From the NCBI RefSeq assembly GCF_964340395.1, contig NC_135553.1, forward strand, positions 19,344,849 through 19,408,848: 64,000 nt of DNA. The letters run 5' to 3'. Below, piece by piece: positions 1 to 64,000 of the stretch. The translations under genes and the position numbers were made by a program. Under the pieces are notes generated by a model. That model saw only the letters and a list, made by a program, of their open reading frames with translations. It had not been told where the DNA came from and searched no databases. Every line of letters begins with the position of its first letter. Position 1 is the stretch's first letter. Source of the stretch: Glandiceps talaboti (Eukaryota > Hemichordata > Enteropneusta > Spengelidae).

Positions 1-341
1 GACCTGTCTATGTCAGACAAATATAGATCATATTCCCCCTTGTTTGATGTTTGTATAGCGTATCTCGCAGGATCAACTTGACTACTTACAGTTGGTTGGC
101 CCAAATATCTTCCGTCACTAATTGTCATTCCGTCTTTCAGCCACACTACGGTATGTCGGTCAGGAAGGTTTTTGACTCTACAACGGAATACTGCAGTCAG
201 GTGACTTGTACTTCCATGTGAGAATATCAAGTCGCTGTCTTCAGGTTGTGACACGAATTTCAGATCCGTCGACGTCAGACCATCGACACGCAGAACACAC
301 AGCATGGTAAGAAAGAAGCAGGGCTGTCCCAAATGCACCAT
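1..341 (-). CDS. Ig-superfamily receptor, first exon (partial; nephrin/Kirre-like)
   Basis: The minus strand is open from an ATG at 341 to the window edge (about 113 residues), and an in-frame TAA lies a few codons upstream of that ATG. The protein begins with a hydrophobic signal peptide (MVHLGQPCFFLTMLCVLRVDG) and continues into one Ig domain. Visible hallmarks are the B-strand region AVFRCRV, the C-strand VVWLKDG with its Trp, and an RYAIQTSNKGEYDLYLSDID stretch. The RY..., GEY-D-L and S-D-I pattern is typical of the first Ig domain of nephrin/Kirre/SYG adhesion proteins. The distal Cys and the rest of the gene lie outside the window. Known role of the family: cell-surface homophilic or heterophilic adhesion. 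The Ig call is solid; the nephrin/Kirre assignment is by pattern only, and other Ig cell-adhesion molecules are possible. Confidence 0.72.
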   Translation of the reverse strand, partial: MVHLGQPCFFLTMLCVLRVDGLTSTDLKFVSQPEDSDLIFSHGSTSHLTAVFRCRVKNLPDRHTVVWLKDGMTISDGRYLGQPTVSSQVDPARYAIQTSNKGEYDLYLSDIDR

Positions 342-1660
342 TGTCAATAAATCTGTCTTTTAAAAGTTTTATGCGAATCAGAAAACCTTCGGAGTCCTTC
401 TGTCGGTGAGGGGAAAGTATGAAAGTAAACGTCGTACAACTTCCTTATCCGGGGCAAATGTTTGCTTGGGGTTGCAAATCATTGTATGTCATTGGTTCCG
501 ATGTGCATAATATAGGGGGGTCATGAAATAGTACAATATCGGGGTCATGGTATTTCAGTAGTCAAATAGGCTAGTGTCTCAGAACCTTCGCGTGGTTGAT
601 TTGAATCGACTATTACCGTGGTAAGCATCGACTACTATACGTTTACTAACGACGAGTTAAAGGGACATAGTTGGGATCAACGAAGGTACTTAGCTGCATG
701 TACTAGTAATATGTGAGAGTCATGGCTATATAACTTACTAGTAAAGCTTGTTCAAGTTTTCGTTTTGTTTCCCCACAACACGATAAATAAATCCACTTTG
801 GATTTATGCATAACAAATCCATAAATCCGGTCCGGATAAATACAGCTACAATTGTAGTGCATGTTGAGTCCAGATACGATGTGTTAAAGTTTATCCTGCT
901 CTTTATTGAAATGTTCTAGCCCAAATGTTTGGTATTCACGACAATATGCTGTCGTTTGATGAGCTTCCGAACATTTATACAGTCAGCTCGGGGCTAGTTA
1001 CTAACAATTGTTGGGTACTGGGTATGTCGTCCCAGTTTAAGTCGATATGCGGGAACAATACAAGGTAATAAGCGTGAGGACTGGTGCGCCACCAACAGGT
1101 AGGGGTCGTCATCAGTTACACAGTACATGTATGGTTCGAATACATCATCGTCGTAAACCACAGTCTCTTTTACGGCACCGTCCAAGACGTGACGCATCGC
1201 CAATGTCGCGGAAGAAATAACAACTCTGGTTTGCGAAAATGGAATGCATATGCATTTGTAGGAGTGCAAAATGTAACAAGTAATACTTTATACATTTATA
1301 TATTATAGAATACATTTGTGTATTATACATGTATAGAATCATGATAATAGCTTGTTTAGTAAAAATCAGTCTACCGGAAATTTAGGCCGAACTAGGACAT
1401 AATTGCAACAGAAGTATGCCGAATAACATATCAAAAGTTTAGAGAAATTTAAGTGGTGGAACATGGGGGAAAAATGACGTTTCTTAACTAGCATAATTAG
1501 TGAAAAAAATAATATTCGTGAAATATCATTTGTTCAAAAAACAATACAAGTAACATGTCTATGGGTAGGGCTGAAGGTCATGAATTAGTTTTGAGTCACT
1601 GTATGATTGTACAAACATTCCTATTGAATTTAAACAGACTTAATGTGTGTAATTTAATCA
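342..1660. other. Intergenic, nothing recognised
   Basis: This is AT-rich sequence upstream of the Ig-domain gene. It would include that gene's 5' UTR and promoter. The short open frames here (for example 994-1308 on both strands) overlap one another, match no family I know and show no splice or domain signals. Confidence 0.5.
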
Positions 1661-1674
1661 CTTTAGTTAAGGTT

Positions 1675-2110
1675 ACAGATTACATGTAACGTACAATAAG
1701 TATACATTTTTATGAAAGCCCATGTGAGTAGTATGTCTGTCATTAGATATTGGAGTACTTGAATACCTTCCTTTCATCATTAAATATTTCCCTTGTTAGA
1801 TAAACATGCATGTTAAACAAGTGTTAATTAGTGAAATTAACATGTAAAACTATGTAAGTAAGCCTACATATTTTCTGCTCATAAATAGTTCATAAACATT
1901 GATTTTGAGTGAACTTGTCAATCATCAAACCACTCCAAATTAAGCTAAAACAATAGTAATGCAGATTACATGTAATGTATAATAAGTATACATTTTTTGA
2001 ATACCACTGTGAGTAGTATGTCTATTAATAGGTATTGGAGTACTTGAATACATCCCTTTCATCATCAAATACCTCCTTAAATTTGTTAGATAACTATGCA
2101 TGTTAAACAA
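1675..2110. repeat. Two-copy direct repeat, period about 287 bp
   Basis: A block at 1675-1846 (ATTACATGTAACGTACAATA, then GAGTAGTATGTCT, GGAGTACTTGAATAC and GCATGTTAAACAAGTG) recurs at 1963-2110. The second copy is interrupted at 2110 and its tail resumes at 3367-3390. The interruption is the LINE fragment described next. A third, weaker copy of the tail follows at 3388-3450. Confidence 0.7.
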
Positions 2111-3355
2111 TATAGAGAAAACAAAGGTATTAACAATATTTTATAGAAATAATAGATTATTAAAACATCAATTGGATATCGAGATCGTATATAGCTATAA
2201 GCATCTAGGGATAGAATTGCAACCCAATGGTAAGTTTGATCTAGCAAAAGACAAACTTTATAAAAAGGCAACAAAGGCGTTCTACTCCATTAGAAAATTA
2301 ATCACTTCGTCCACTAATATAAACATTCCAACATGGATCTACATTTTGATCTCGCTATTAGACCCATACTAACATATGGTTGTGAAATTTGGGGAGTAGA
2401 GAAATACACTGATAAAACACCAATAGAGAAACTAAACATCAAATTATCCAAAATGTTACTCCAAGTTAACTCAATGCATGGGCTGCAAGCTTAGCAGTAA
2501 GGGAGAACTAGGCAGGCAACCACTCTAAAATTTTGTTAATAACAGGATGGTGAAATACTGGCATAAGGTGTGTCCGAAAAAAGAAAACAACCTTATTGAT
2601 GAGGCCATCAAATATAACAAAACAGCCTGGCTACTGCTCTACAAACCATAAATGGATCTGAGAACATAGAAAATTACTGGAATAATGGAAACGGATATAT
2701 TAACATGAATAACATAATAGAGAGGATAGATAAACAAGATATTTCTCAATGGGAACAGGATATTAATGCTGATAGGACTTCTATTCGGGGAGGCAAAAAA
2801 TTGCACACCTACTGTAAATTTAAACTAAATTCAAAATGGAAGAAAATTTGCATAATGTTACAAATAATTCCCACAGGAAACTTATTTGTAAATTGAAAAT
2901 CAGTTATCACAACCTAATAATTGAAAAGGGAGGCATATTAGACTTAATAAACTAGCAATAGAGGAGAGAATATGTAGAAAATATGATACCAATACAGTTG
3001 AAGATGAAATAACCTTTTTATACACAAAGTAGAGACAATTTCTTTCTTTCACGAGTATCAAATTTAAATGCAGAATTCCAGACCATGGATCATACCACAA
3101 AATTCTACTATATTATGAGTAATTATTACACTTTTACACTACTTGGAGCTTATTTTGCTGAAACACTACATCCCAGGAATACTTTAAACACAAGAGAACT
3201 GATCCTTTGAATTTAATCCCATATTTTTACTTTAAATTATATGTAATATGTGTACTTGTATCATGTGTGTGTTTTGCAGGTATTTTTTATTTTATGACAA
3301 TGTTCTCTATTTTAAGAATAAGTCAATAAATGAATATATGAATATGAATATGAAT
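2111..3355 (+). mobile_element. 5'-truncated non-LTR retrotransposon (LINE) fragment
   Basis: Plus-strand frames encode a reverse-transcriptase C-terminal region with frame breaks. One frame gives YSYKHLGIELQPNGKFDLAK and KATKAFYSIRKLI. After a one-base shift near 2335 another gives IRPILTYGCEIWGVEKYTDK. These match the thumb and post-RT region of CR1/L2/Jockey-type LINEs. The 3' end is a simple (GAATAT)n tail at 3328-3356. The insertion is bracketed by ATGTTAAACAA at 2100-2110 and 3356-3366, an 11-bp target-site duplication. Several stops and frameshifts make it a dead copy. The clade is uncertain. Confidence 0.75.
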
Positions 3356-3464
3356 ATGTTAAACAAGTGTTAATTAGTGTAATTAACATGTTAGATAACC
3401 ATATGCCTGTTAATTTAATCAAGTCTTAATTAATATAATTAACATGTACAACAATACACTAGGA

Positions 3465-3960
3465 ATGTTCAATTTAACTTTTGTTCCCAACACAACTCAA
3501 AATTTTCACCTGAAACTTTCGACTGTACACTTCAGTCTTTGTCGAGAGATTGTCGGACCCACTATTCAGTACACGTGACCTTATGGACACGTGAGCCTAA
3601 TAAGGGGTCATAGGTGCCTGGAAGTTTATATCGCCCTCCGTCTCTGTTTAATGATGGTTTTAAGTGCCCGGATGTAGATGGCTTCCTTCACTCCCCGTTC
3701 AAATTGTCTAGTTTCGGTGTCAAGAATATTTACACTGTTTATGTTGACTGAATGTCCTGGTGATTCGATGTGGATATGCTGGGAGACTTCAGCTGTGCTG
3801 GAACTTGGTCTTCTATATTCTAAAAATCTAGTTTTGAGTGATCTCTCTGTCTCCCCTATGTATATGTCTGTGCATTGACCTGTGTTGGTCTGACCCTGGC
3901 AATAATAGATCACTCCAAAACAAATTTTCCTTTTTGTATTGTCCTTTGGGGATACCAATA
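3465..3960 (-). mobile_element. Penelope-like element 3' fragment with GIY-YIG endonuclease domain (frameshifted)
   Basis: The minus strand from about 3958 to 3640 encodes a GIY-YIG-type nuclease segment. It reads DIYIGETERSLKTRF, then H-I-...-GHSVNINSVNILDTE and R-GVKEAIYIRAL, as in the C-terminus of Penelope-like retroelements. A frameshift follows around 3650. The expected family ending (KPSLNRDGGRYKLPGTYDPLL-like) continues in a neighbouring frame, while the original frame reads into a stop. The sequence continuing to about 3465 resembles an element 3' tail. Known role: the nuclease nicks target DNA for target-primed reverse transcription. This copy lacks the reverse transcriptase and is inactive. 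Confidence 0.72.
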
Positions 3961-4280
3961 ATTAATTATTTTATTCACTGTATAAATGTTTGATTGTGGG
4001 CCATATTGGATTGAAAAAACAATTACATTGTCGTGTCATTGTGGTAAATTGACACACACAAGTTATTGACTGAAATGATACTTTCAAACCACATCAGTGA
4101 TGAAAAGGGTGTTTAATTTATCTTTCTGCACTGTTAATAATAATATTGATGGAATTGATTCAGAAAATTTGAAGGTGGGAATACGTTAAAAAAACAAGAT
4201 AAGGAATAGATTGGCAGTATAGTTTAGTGACGAGAATAATGAAGGGAATGGACAACCCATAATACATTCGTCCTTGTATA

Positions 4281-4646
4281 TTGAGTTGAATTGAGTTGAG
4301 TTGAGTTGAGTTGAGTTGAATTGCTTTGAGTTGAGTTGAGTTGAGTTGAGTTGAGTTGAGTTGAGTTGGGTTGTGTTGAGTTGAGTTGAGTTAAACTGAG
4401 TTGAATTGATGAGTTGAACTGAATTGAGTTGAGTTGACTTGAATTGCTTTGAGTTGAATTGCTTTGAGTTGAGTTGAGTTGAGTTGAGTTGAATTGAGTT
4501 GAGTTCGGTTCAGCTCAGTCCAGTTGAGTTGAGTTGAGTTGAGTTGAGTTGAGTTGGGTTGAGTTGGGATGAATTGAATTGTATTGTATTGTATTGTATT
4601 GATTGAATTGAATTGCACTGAATTGTATTAAATTAAATTGAATTGA
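4281..4646. repeat. TTGAG pentanucleotide satellite
   Basis: About 365 bp of TTGAG/TTGAA/TTGGG pentamers, degenerating at the right end into TTGTA and TTGAA units. Open frames through it (for example 4391-4618 minus, poly NSTQL) are repeat artefacts. Confidence 0.95.
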
Positions 4647-4781
4647 AAAAATGGTGCCAGTGTACCACTTACATGTACAACATGTAAATGTAGATTGGCC
4701 ACGTAAAATAGACAGCTTTATGCAAGCACACCATCGTCCCATTAATCGTATCGAGTCGTAAAATTGTGGTCGCTGCTATTA

Positions 4782-4948
<167 letters not shown>

Positions 4949-5730
4949 ATTGATGGGTGACTATTGAAACCCGTACCCGAGCGTCATTAGTTACACTCAT
5001 ACGAAAACGGACATCAAAACATCAACAACAAAAACAAAACCAACACAGTTAGTATTTCAAATTCATGTACAATGATGTTTATGTATCTGATTCACATAAA
5101 TACAAGCGTCTATCGTTTTCAAAATAAGATTTACTCTCCAAATGGACTGATAAATAGAAGAGGGGAAGATATACAAATACCTTGAAGGCATGAACTGTTG
5201 AAATAGTACAAAGTTTATGAATGTACAGAATGGGACAATATACATTGTAGCTATTGGTTTGGAAATTTGGTCAAATAATAATTGTAAACCATTTCAAATA
5301 AAAGAGTTTAAAAGGGGAAAAAAATAAGCCGATAAATGTAGTATATTTGGTCAATTTATGTGACATGGTATTTGTAAACACAAAATTGACAAAATAAAAA
5401 AACCCCGTAGATCTAACTATAGAAGAAAAAATAAGACCGACAATATTTATATCAGTAATTACTATTTTAAATTTTGCTTCGTTTCATTTTTTACTCATAC
5501 CATACTTAACAAACCTTTTAAAAACCAAAAGGGGTTATATTATACTATAACAAAATAATGTCGAAAAGGTTAATTCACATTGATTAAAAGAATATACAAA
5601 AGAGAAGTACCACTTCAACATAAATATAATATCGTGGGATGTGGTACGATTAGAAATTAGACATGATCATGTCTCGCCTTGCTGAACGGCCGGTAGGTGC
5701 CATGGAAGGTATGGTCGTATCATCCTGGTC
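4949..5730. other. 3' flank of fibropellin-like gene 1
   Basis: This is AT-rich sequence downstream (minus sense) of the gene 1 stop codon. It should contain the 3' UTR. I found no canonical AATAAA on the minus strand here, only the weaker ATATAAATAT around 5444-5454, so the transcript end is not fixed. Confidence 0.4.
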
Positions 5731-34486
<28,756 letters not shown>

Positions 34487-34513
34487 ACTTAACACTGAGT
34501 TTCTATATATAAA

Positions 34514-34728
<215 letters not shown>

Positions 34729-34808
34729 TGAAATGAACTGACGAACACGTAATGCAAAATATGCACAATTTTCTGTAACCTTTCCTTTTTTTCATTTCAC
34801 TTGGTCTC

Positions 34809-34942
34809 ATGTATGTATGTATGTATGTATGTATGTATGTATGTATGTATGTATGTATGTATGTATGTATGCATGTATGTATGTATGTATGTATGTATGT
34901 ATGTATGTATGTATGTATGCATGTATGTATGTATGTGTGTAT
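34809..34942. repeat. (TATG)n microsatellite
   Basis: ATGT tetramers with rare ATGC variants; produces spurious HTYIHTYI frames. Confidence 0.97.
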
Positions 34943-36374
34943 GAATGCATGCACGTGCGTAAGTTATTAGGAATTCGAAACATGTAAGGAACAAAATATG
35001 TCAATATACGTAAGAGCACTTTTTTGTTTTTAAAAATAGAGAACCAAAAAAAGAGAGCAAGTGACAAAGTTAAGTTTTGTATCAACTTTCTATTTATATT
35101 TATGAGTTGAATAACTTATGAATTTACCTTTTTTTCTTTTCATTGACATAGAAAAACTCGAACATCAAAAACAACAACAAAAGCGTTCGTGTCGTGATTA
35201 CAATTACAATAGTGGCGATGAACTCACGCAAAAGCTGAGGGGGGGGGGGGTAAGTAAACTTATGATAACAGCCTGATTCAAGTACTTTTACAGCCTTATT
35301 TCTATAATTCACAGTTAGCCATAATATTTAGAATATTTTATGATTGTAACGAAAATATCAAACACGTTCGAAGCATCTCATTGTGAATTAAATGAAAGAA
35401 AGGGGTTCAACGGGGCGTAACAAAGTGGTCACGGGTATCAATGGCTTTCATTCACTATGAATGAATCACAATTACATAATTTATGGAATGGTAAGAATTC
35501 AAGAACGGATCTGGAATAACAAAGAGATGGAATACTTTCTCCTACCTAAGAAACCGCCCAAGCTAAGACTGTTTCATGCTCATTTCCGTGGGGGAGTTGA
35601 TAAGACAAAACCAGCCTCATGGGGAGGGGGTGTCAATTGTGGTCTGCTGCGTAAAAGTGGCCTTCTCCCAATTCCATTTTTAAAGAAGTGCCCCTCCCCA
35701 ATTCCCCCCTTTTTTTAGGCCATGGCCCTCCCCTATGTTTAAATATTTCAAAAACTCGGATTTAATAAAATGATATCGGATGTGAAAAGGGACCCGAGTC
35801 TGAGACTCACTGGCAAGGACTATTACACACCGCTGCCACCACATTAATGGCGTTGATGACACTTGTTTCCCTCTGGTACCGCCACAGTGAATGTGAATGC
35901 GACAGGCACCATTATAACCCCACGTCTTTGTATGTAATTAGCACAATTGAAGGCTAGACCTCCCAACGACTTGACGTGTGCGCTACTGATAATACCTGGA
36001 CAGAGGTCAACACCACACTCCACATACATTATCATATTCCAACTCTCTTTACCACATTATTCAACCATCTGTCTCTCCTGTGATGCCCACTCATCTCCAC
36101 ACACACCACAACTAAATAAGTGATTCATTGTAATTTGCAAAGTTATCAACAGCAATTTGACTGATCTGTTCTGATATGACAAATCAACTTTGGCCCTGGT
36201 TGGATGTAGTAGCGATGGGGCGTGACAACCGGGTGACCATAGGGTAGAATGCCAAAGAAAACAGTGCGTGAAGGTTAAGTACTACAGTGAATTATATTTC
36301 ATTTTCAGAAATGTGGCCTTCCCTCGAGAAGCAATGGAAATAGAGATAGGTGTACATGCGAGGCACCACTTGAA

Positions 36375-36647
36375 TGTATGTATGTATGTATGTATGTATG
36401 TATGTATGTATGTATGTATGTATGTATGTATGTATGTATGTATGTATGTGTGTGCGTATGTGTGCGTGCGCGCGCGTGCATGCGTACATACATGTATGTA
36501 TGTATGTATGTATGTATGTATGTATGTATGTATGTATGTATGTATGTATGTATGTATGTATGTATGTATGTATGTGTGTGTGTATGTATGTATGTATGTA
36601 TGTATGTATGTATGTATGTATGTATGTATGTATGTATGTATGTATGC
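36375..36647. repeat. (TATG)n microsatellite with TGCG interruption
   Basis: About 270 bp of ATGT tetramers interrupted around 36449-36492 by GTGTGCG and CGCGCG. The long MYVCMYVC and YIHTYIHT frames on both strands are artefacts. Confidence 0.97.
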
Positions 36648-37764
36648 CTGTCTCACGGTGTGTCAAAAGGTTTGTCAACGCCCCCGGGATGTTTCACCGC
36701 CACTGCTAGTGGGAATGATTTCAATATTATCATGGCAAATTCGATTATCAGCAACCGTAAGTGTTAGTCCAAAGAAAATCCGACATGCTGACACCGACGA
36801 CTGGGTGTAAGTCAATTATAACTGACCAGAAGAGAAAAAAAACCCAAGTCTACACTTTTGAAAGTAAGAAACAATTATCACAACAAAGACAGAACATTTG
36901 TACAAATATTTGTAATTTTAATCGTCATTGTAATATTTTTTTCCATCTCAATCAATCTTTCAATCACAACCAAACGTAAATCAACTAACAGATAATTCTT
37001 AATAAACACATTTTTACTTTCACAATATAGTAATACCGTGGTAGTGAAAATAGGGGTACTGTTTGATGAAGTGTTAGGAAATTTAAAACATAAGTGCTGT
37101 AGAAAATAAAACAAAATTAAATACTACTACATTTGAAAATTGAAGTGGAGGTTTTACAACAGATGCCACATATCACCCTGTTAATCTAGTCTACTTAAAG
37201 ACATATAAATATTGATATTGAATATATAATTAGATACCATTCCAATGTTTCTTTTGCTTCGCTTGGCCAATGAAAATAGAGTGACCAAAGGGGCCTTGTT
37301 ACTACGAGTCGCTAGACGAGTTTTTAACAAAACGCTTAGGCCACGAGTATTTTTTGGTTGATGATGTAAAACATTGTGGACTAATATGATTGTACGTTTC
37401 CAAGTATATTTTTATGAAAAGTCGGAAAAAATAATGTTCATTTGGAACGTTTTGACGCTGAGTCATATTTCTGAAGACCGCAGAACCAGTGACGTAGATA
37501 TAGTGTTGTATATATTCCACATTTTCTGTTTAAAATCTATTACTTGGCCTGTCCATACAATGTGACGCAATAGGGGCAACAGGCAAAAATAATCATAAAT
37601 GAGCTAGATTTATATGACAAGTCAGTGTCAGTGTTAAGGGAATGAGCTGCAGTAATAAGTCGTATATGTAAAAAATAACACCAAATCAAGAAAATTACAA
37701 AAATACGAAGACGTGAATCAAATTCTACAAATCTCTTAGAGAGTATGACATACCCGTAGGCGTA

Positions 37765-37770
37765 TTTATT
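37765..37770 (-). terminator. Candidate polyadenylation signal of gene 2
   Basis: AATAAA on the minus strand, 138 nt downstream of the gene 2 stop codon. This is the first canonical hexamer after the stop. Confidence 0.5.
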
Positions 37771-37907
37771 TAACAAATATGTGTGAAATGGTTAAGTAAA
37801 CAAAACTGTTAAATAAGTTAGGTCTGGTTAAAAAAAAATAAGAAGACAAAAGTCATATGTCCTGATTAAGGTATCGTAGACTTCCTGCATAAATGATGTT
37901 TCAAACG

Positions 37908-63428
<25,521 letters not shown>

Positions 63429-64000
63429 TGTGTCTGCCTGGTTGGTCGAATGCAATGAAGCTAAAAAGTATTTCACTTTAAAAGAAGGCTTGTTAGTTTG
63501 GCCTATGGTAATGCATCATTGGTGAATACCTGGTGTCACTTGTGTTTTCAGTGTGAGGGCAGTTAGTATAATCTATTTGGGGACTTCTTTTGCTGCTGCG
63601 CGATGAACCGTACAGATAAAGTGCACAAAAAATAAGGACAAGCACAGGAATTTAATGTCTGCCTATTGTGTCTTCGAATTCCTGTGTGTGCAAAGCTAAA
63701 GCCCTTTTGAAATAATAAGGACAGTGTTTCTTTGTACGTGTCAGGGTCACCAGTGCATTCATATAATTTGGTGGTAAATTTTTCAACATACGCCTGGGGA
63801 ATTCGACAAGTTGTTGTAGAGGGTTGATAAAATCTTGGTTCATCTGCTACATGGAATCTTTTTTTTTGTGTGTGTTTAATTGTTGCAATAACATTTCATT
63901 GTGAGCCTTTAGAAATATATGAAATGCCACACTGATAAAGTTGAATTGAATCAATTTTCTTATACGTAGCACCAGATAAGAAAGTGGCCAATGTGACACT
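63429..64000. promoter_or_regulatory. 5' flank of gene 2
   Basis: Upstream region of gene 2. No clear TATA box found. A 63-codon minus frame at 63652-63843 has no recognisable domain and may be repeat-derived. Confidence 0.35.

Noticed and set aside
63429-63476. Upstream ATG at 63476 as the start of gene 2
   Set aside because: It would put a polar 16-residue leader before the hydrophobic core; the ATG at 63428 gives a normal signal peptide. Transcript data could reverse this.
63652-63843. 63-codon minus-strand frame upstream of gene 2
   Set aside because: No domain recognised; another frame is similarly open, as in decayed repeats. Not enough to call a gene.

Overview
The window is eukaryotic genomic DNA. 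It has small exons separated by AT-rich introns with GT-AG borders, abundant microsatellites, and fossils of LINE and Penelope-like retroelements. The protein content (signal peptide, EGF, CUB, an EGF array, then an avidin-like C-terminus) is the fibropellin architecture. That architecture was described in sea urchins and also occurs in other invertebrate deuterostomes, so the source is probably an echinoderm, hemichordate or cephalochordate. The sequence alone does not let me choose among these.

Layout, with every gene on the minus strand. Positions 1-341 hold the first exon of an immunoglobulin-superfamily gene (nephrin/Kirre-like N-terminal Ig domain) that runs off the left edge. Positions 342-5730 are intergenic and carry a frame-broken LINE with an 11-bp target-site duplication, a frameshifted Penelope-like GIY-YIG fragment, and TTGAG and CT/CA satellites. 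Positions 5731-33173 are fibropellin-like gene 1, which I resolve into 32 exons: signal peptide, EGF, CUB, 26 more EGFs, and a three-exon avidin domain (3,888 nt, 1,295 aa). Positions 33174-37907 are a microsatellite-rich spacer. Positions 37908-63428 are fibropellin-like gene 2, with 21 exons of the same order but only 16 EGFs (2,685 nt, 894 aa). Positions 63429-64000 are its 5' flank.

The two genes are tandem head-to-tail paralogues. Nearly every EGF is one exon of 111-117 bp bounded by phase-1 introns, so units can be duplicated or skipped without breaking frame. Gene 1 contains a recent three-exon duplication in which one exon pair is identical, and gene 2 contains a duplicated exon flanked by CT tracts. 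By family knowledge both products are secreted extracellular-matrix proteins. The EGFs carry consensus sites for calcium binding, O-glucose and O-fucose. The avidin-like domain probably oligomerises the protein rather than binding biotin, because several ligand-pocket positions are substituted.

Non-coding DNA is dominated by microsatellites, a 21-bp minisatellite with a 231-bp higher-order repeat, several foldback (MITE-like) elements, and a perfect 44-bp palindrome between the genes. I saw no bacterial genes, CRISPR arrays, rRNA or convincing tRNA.
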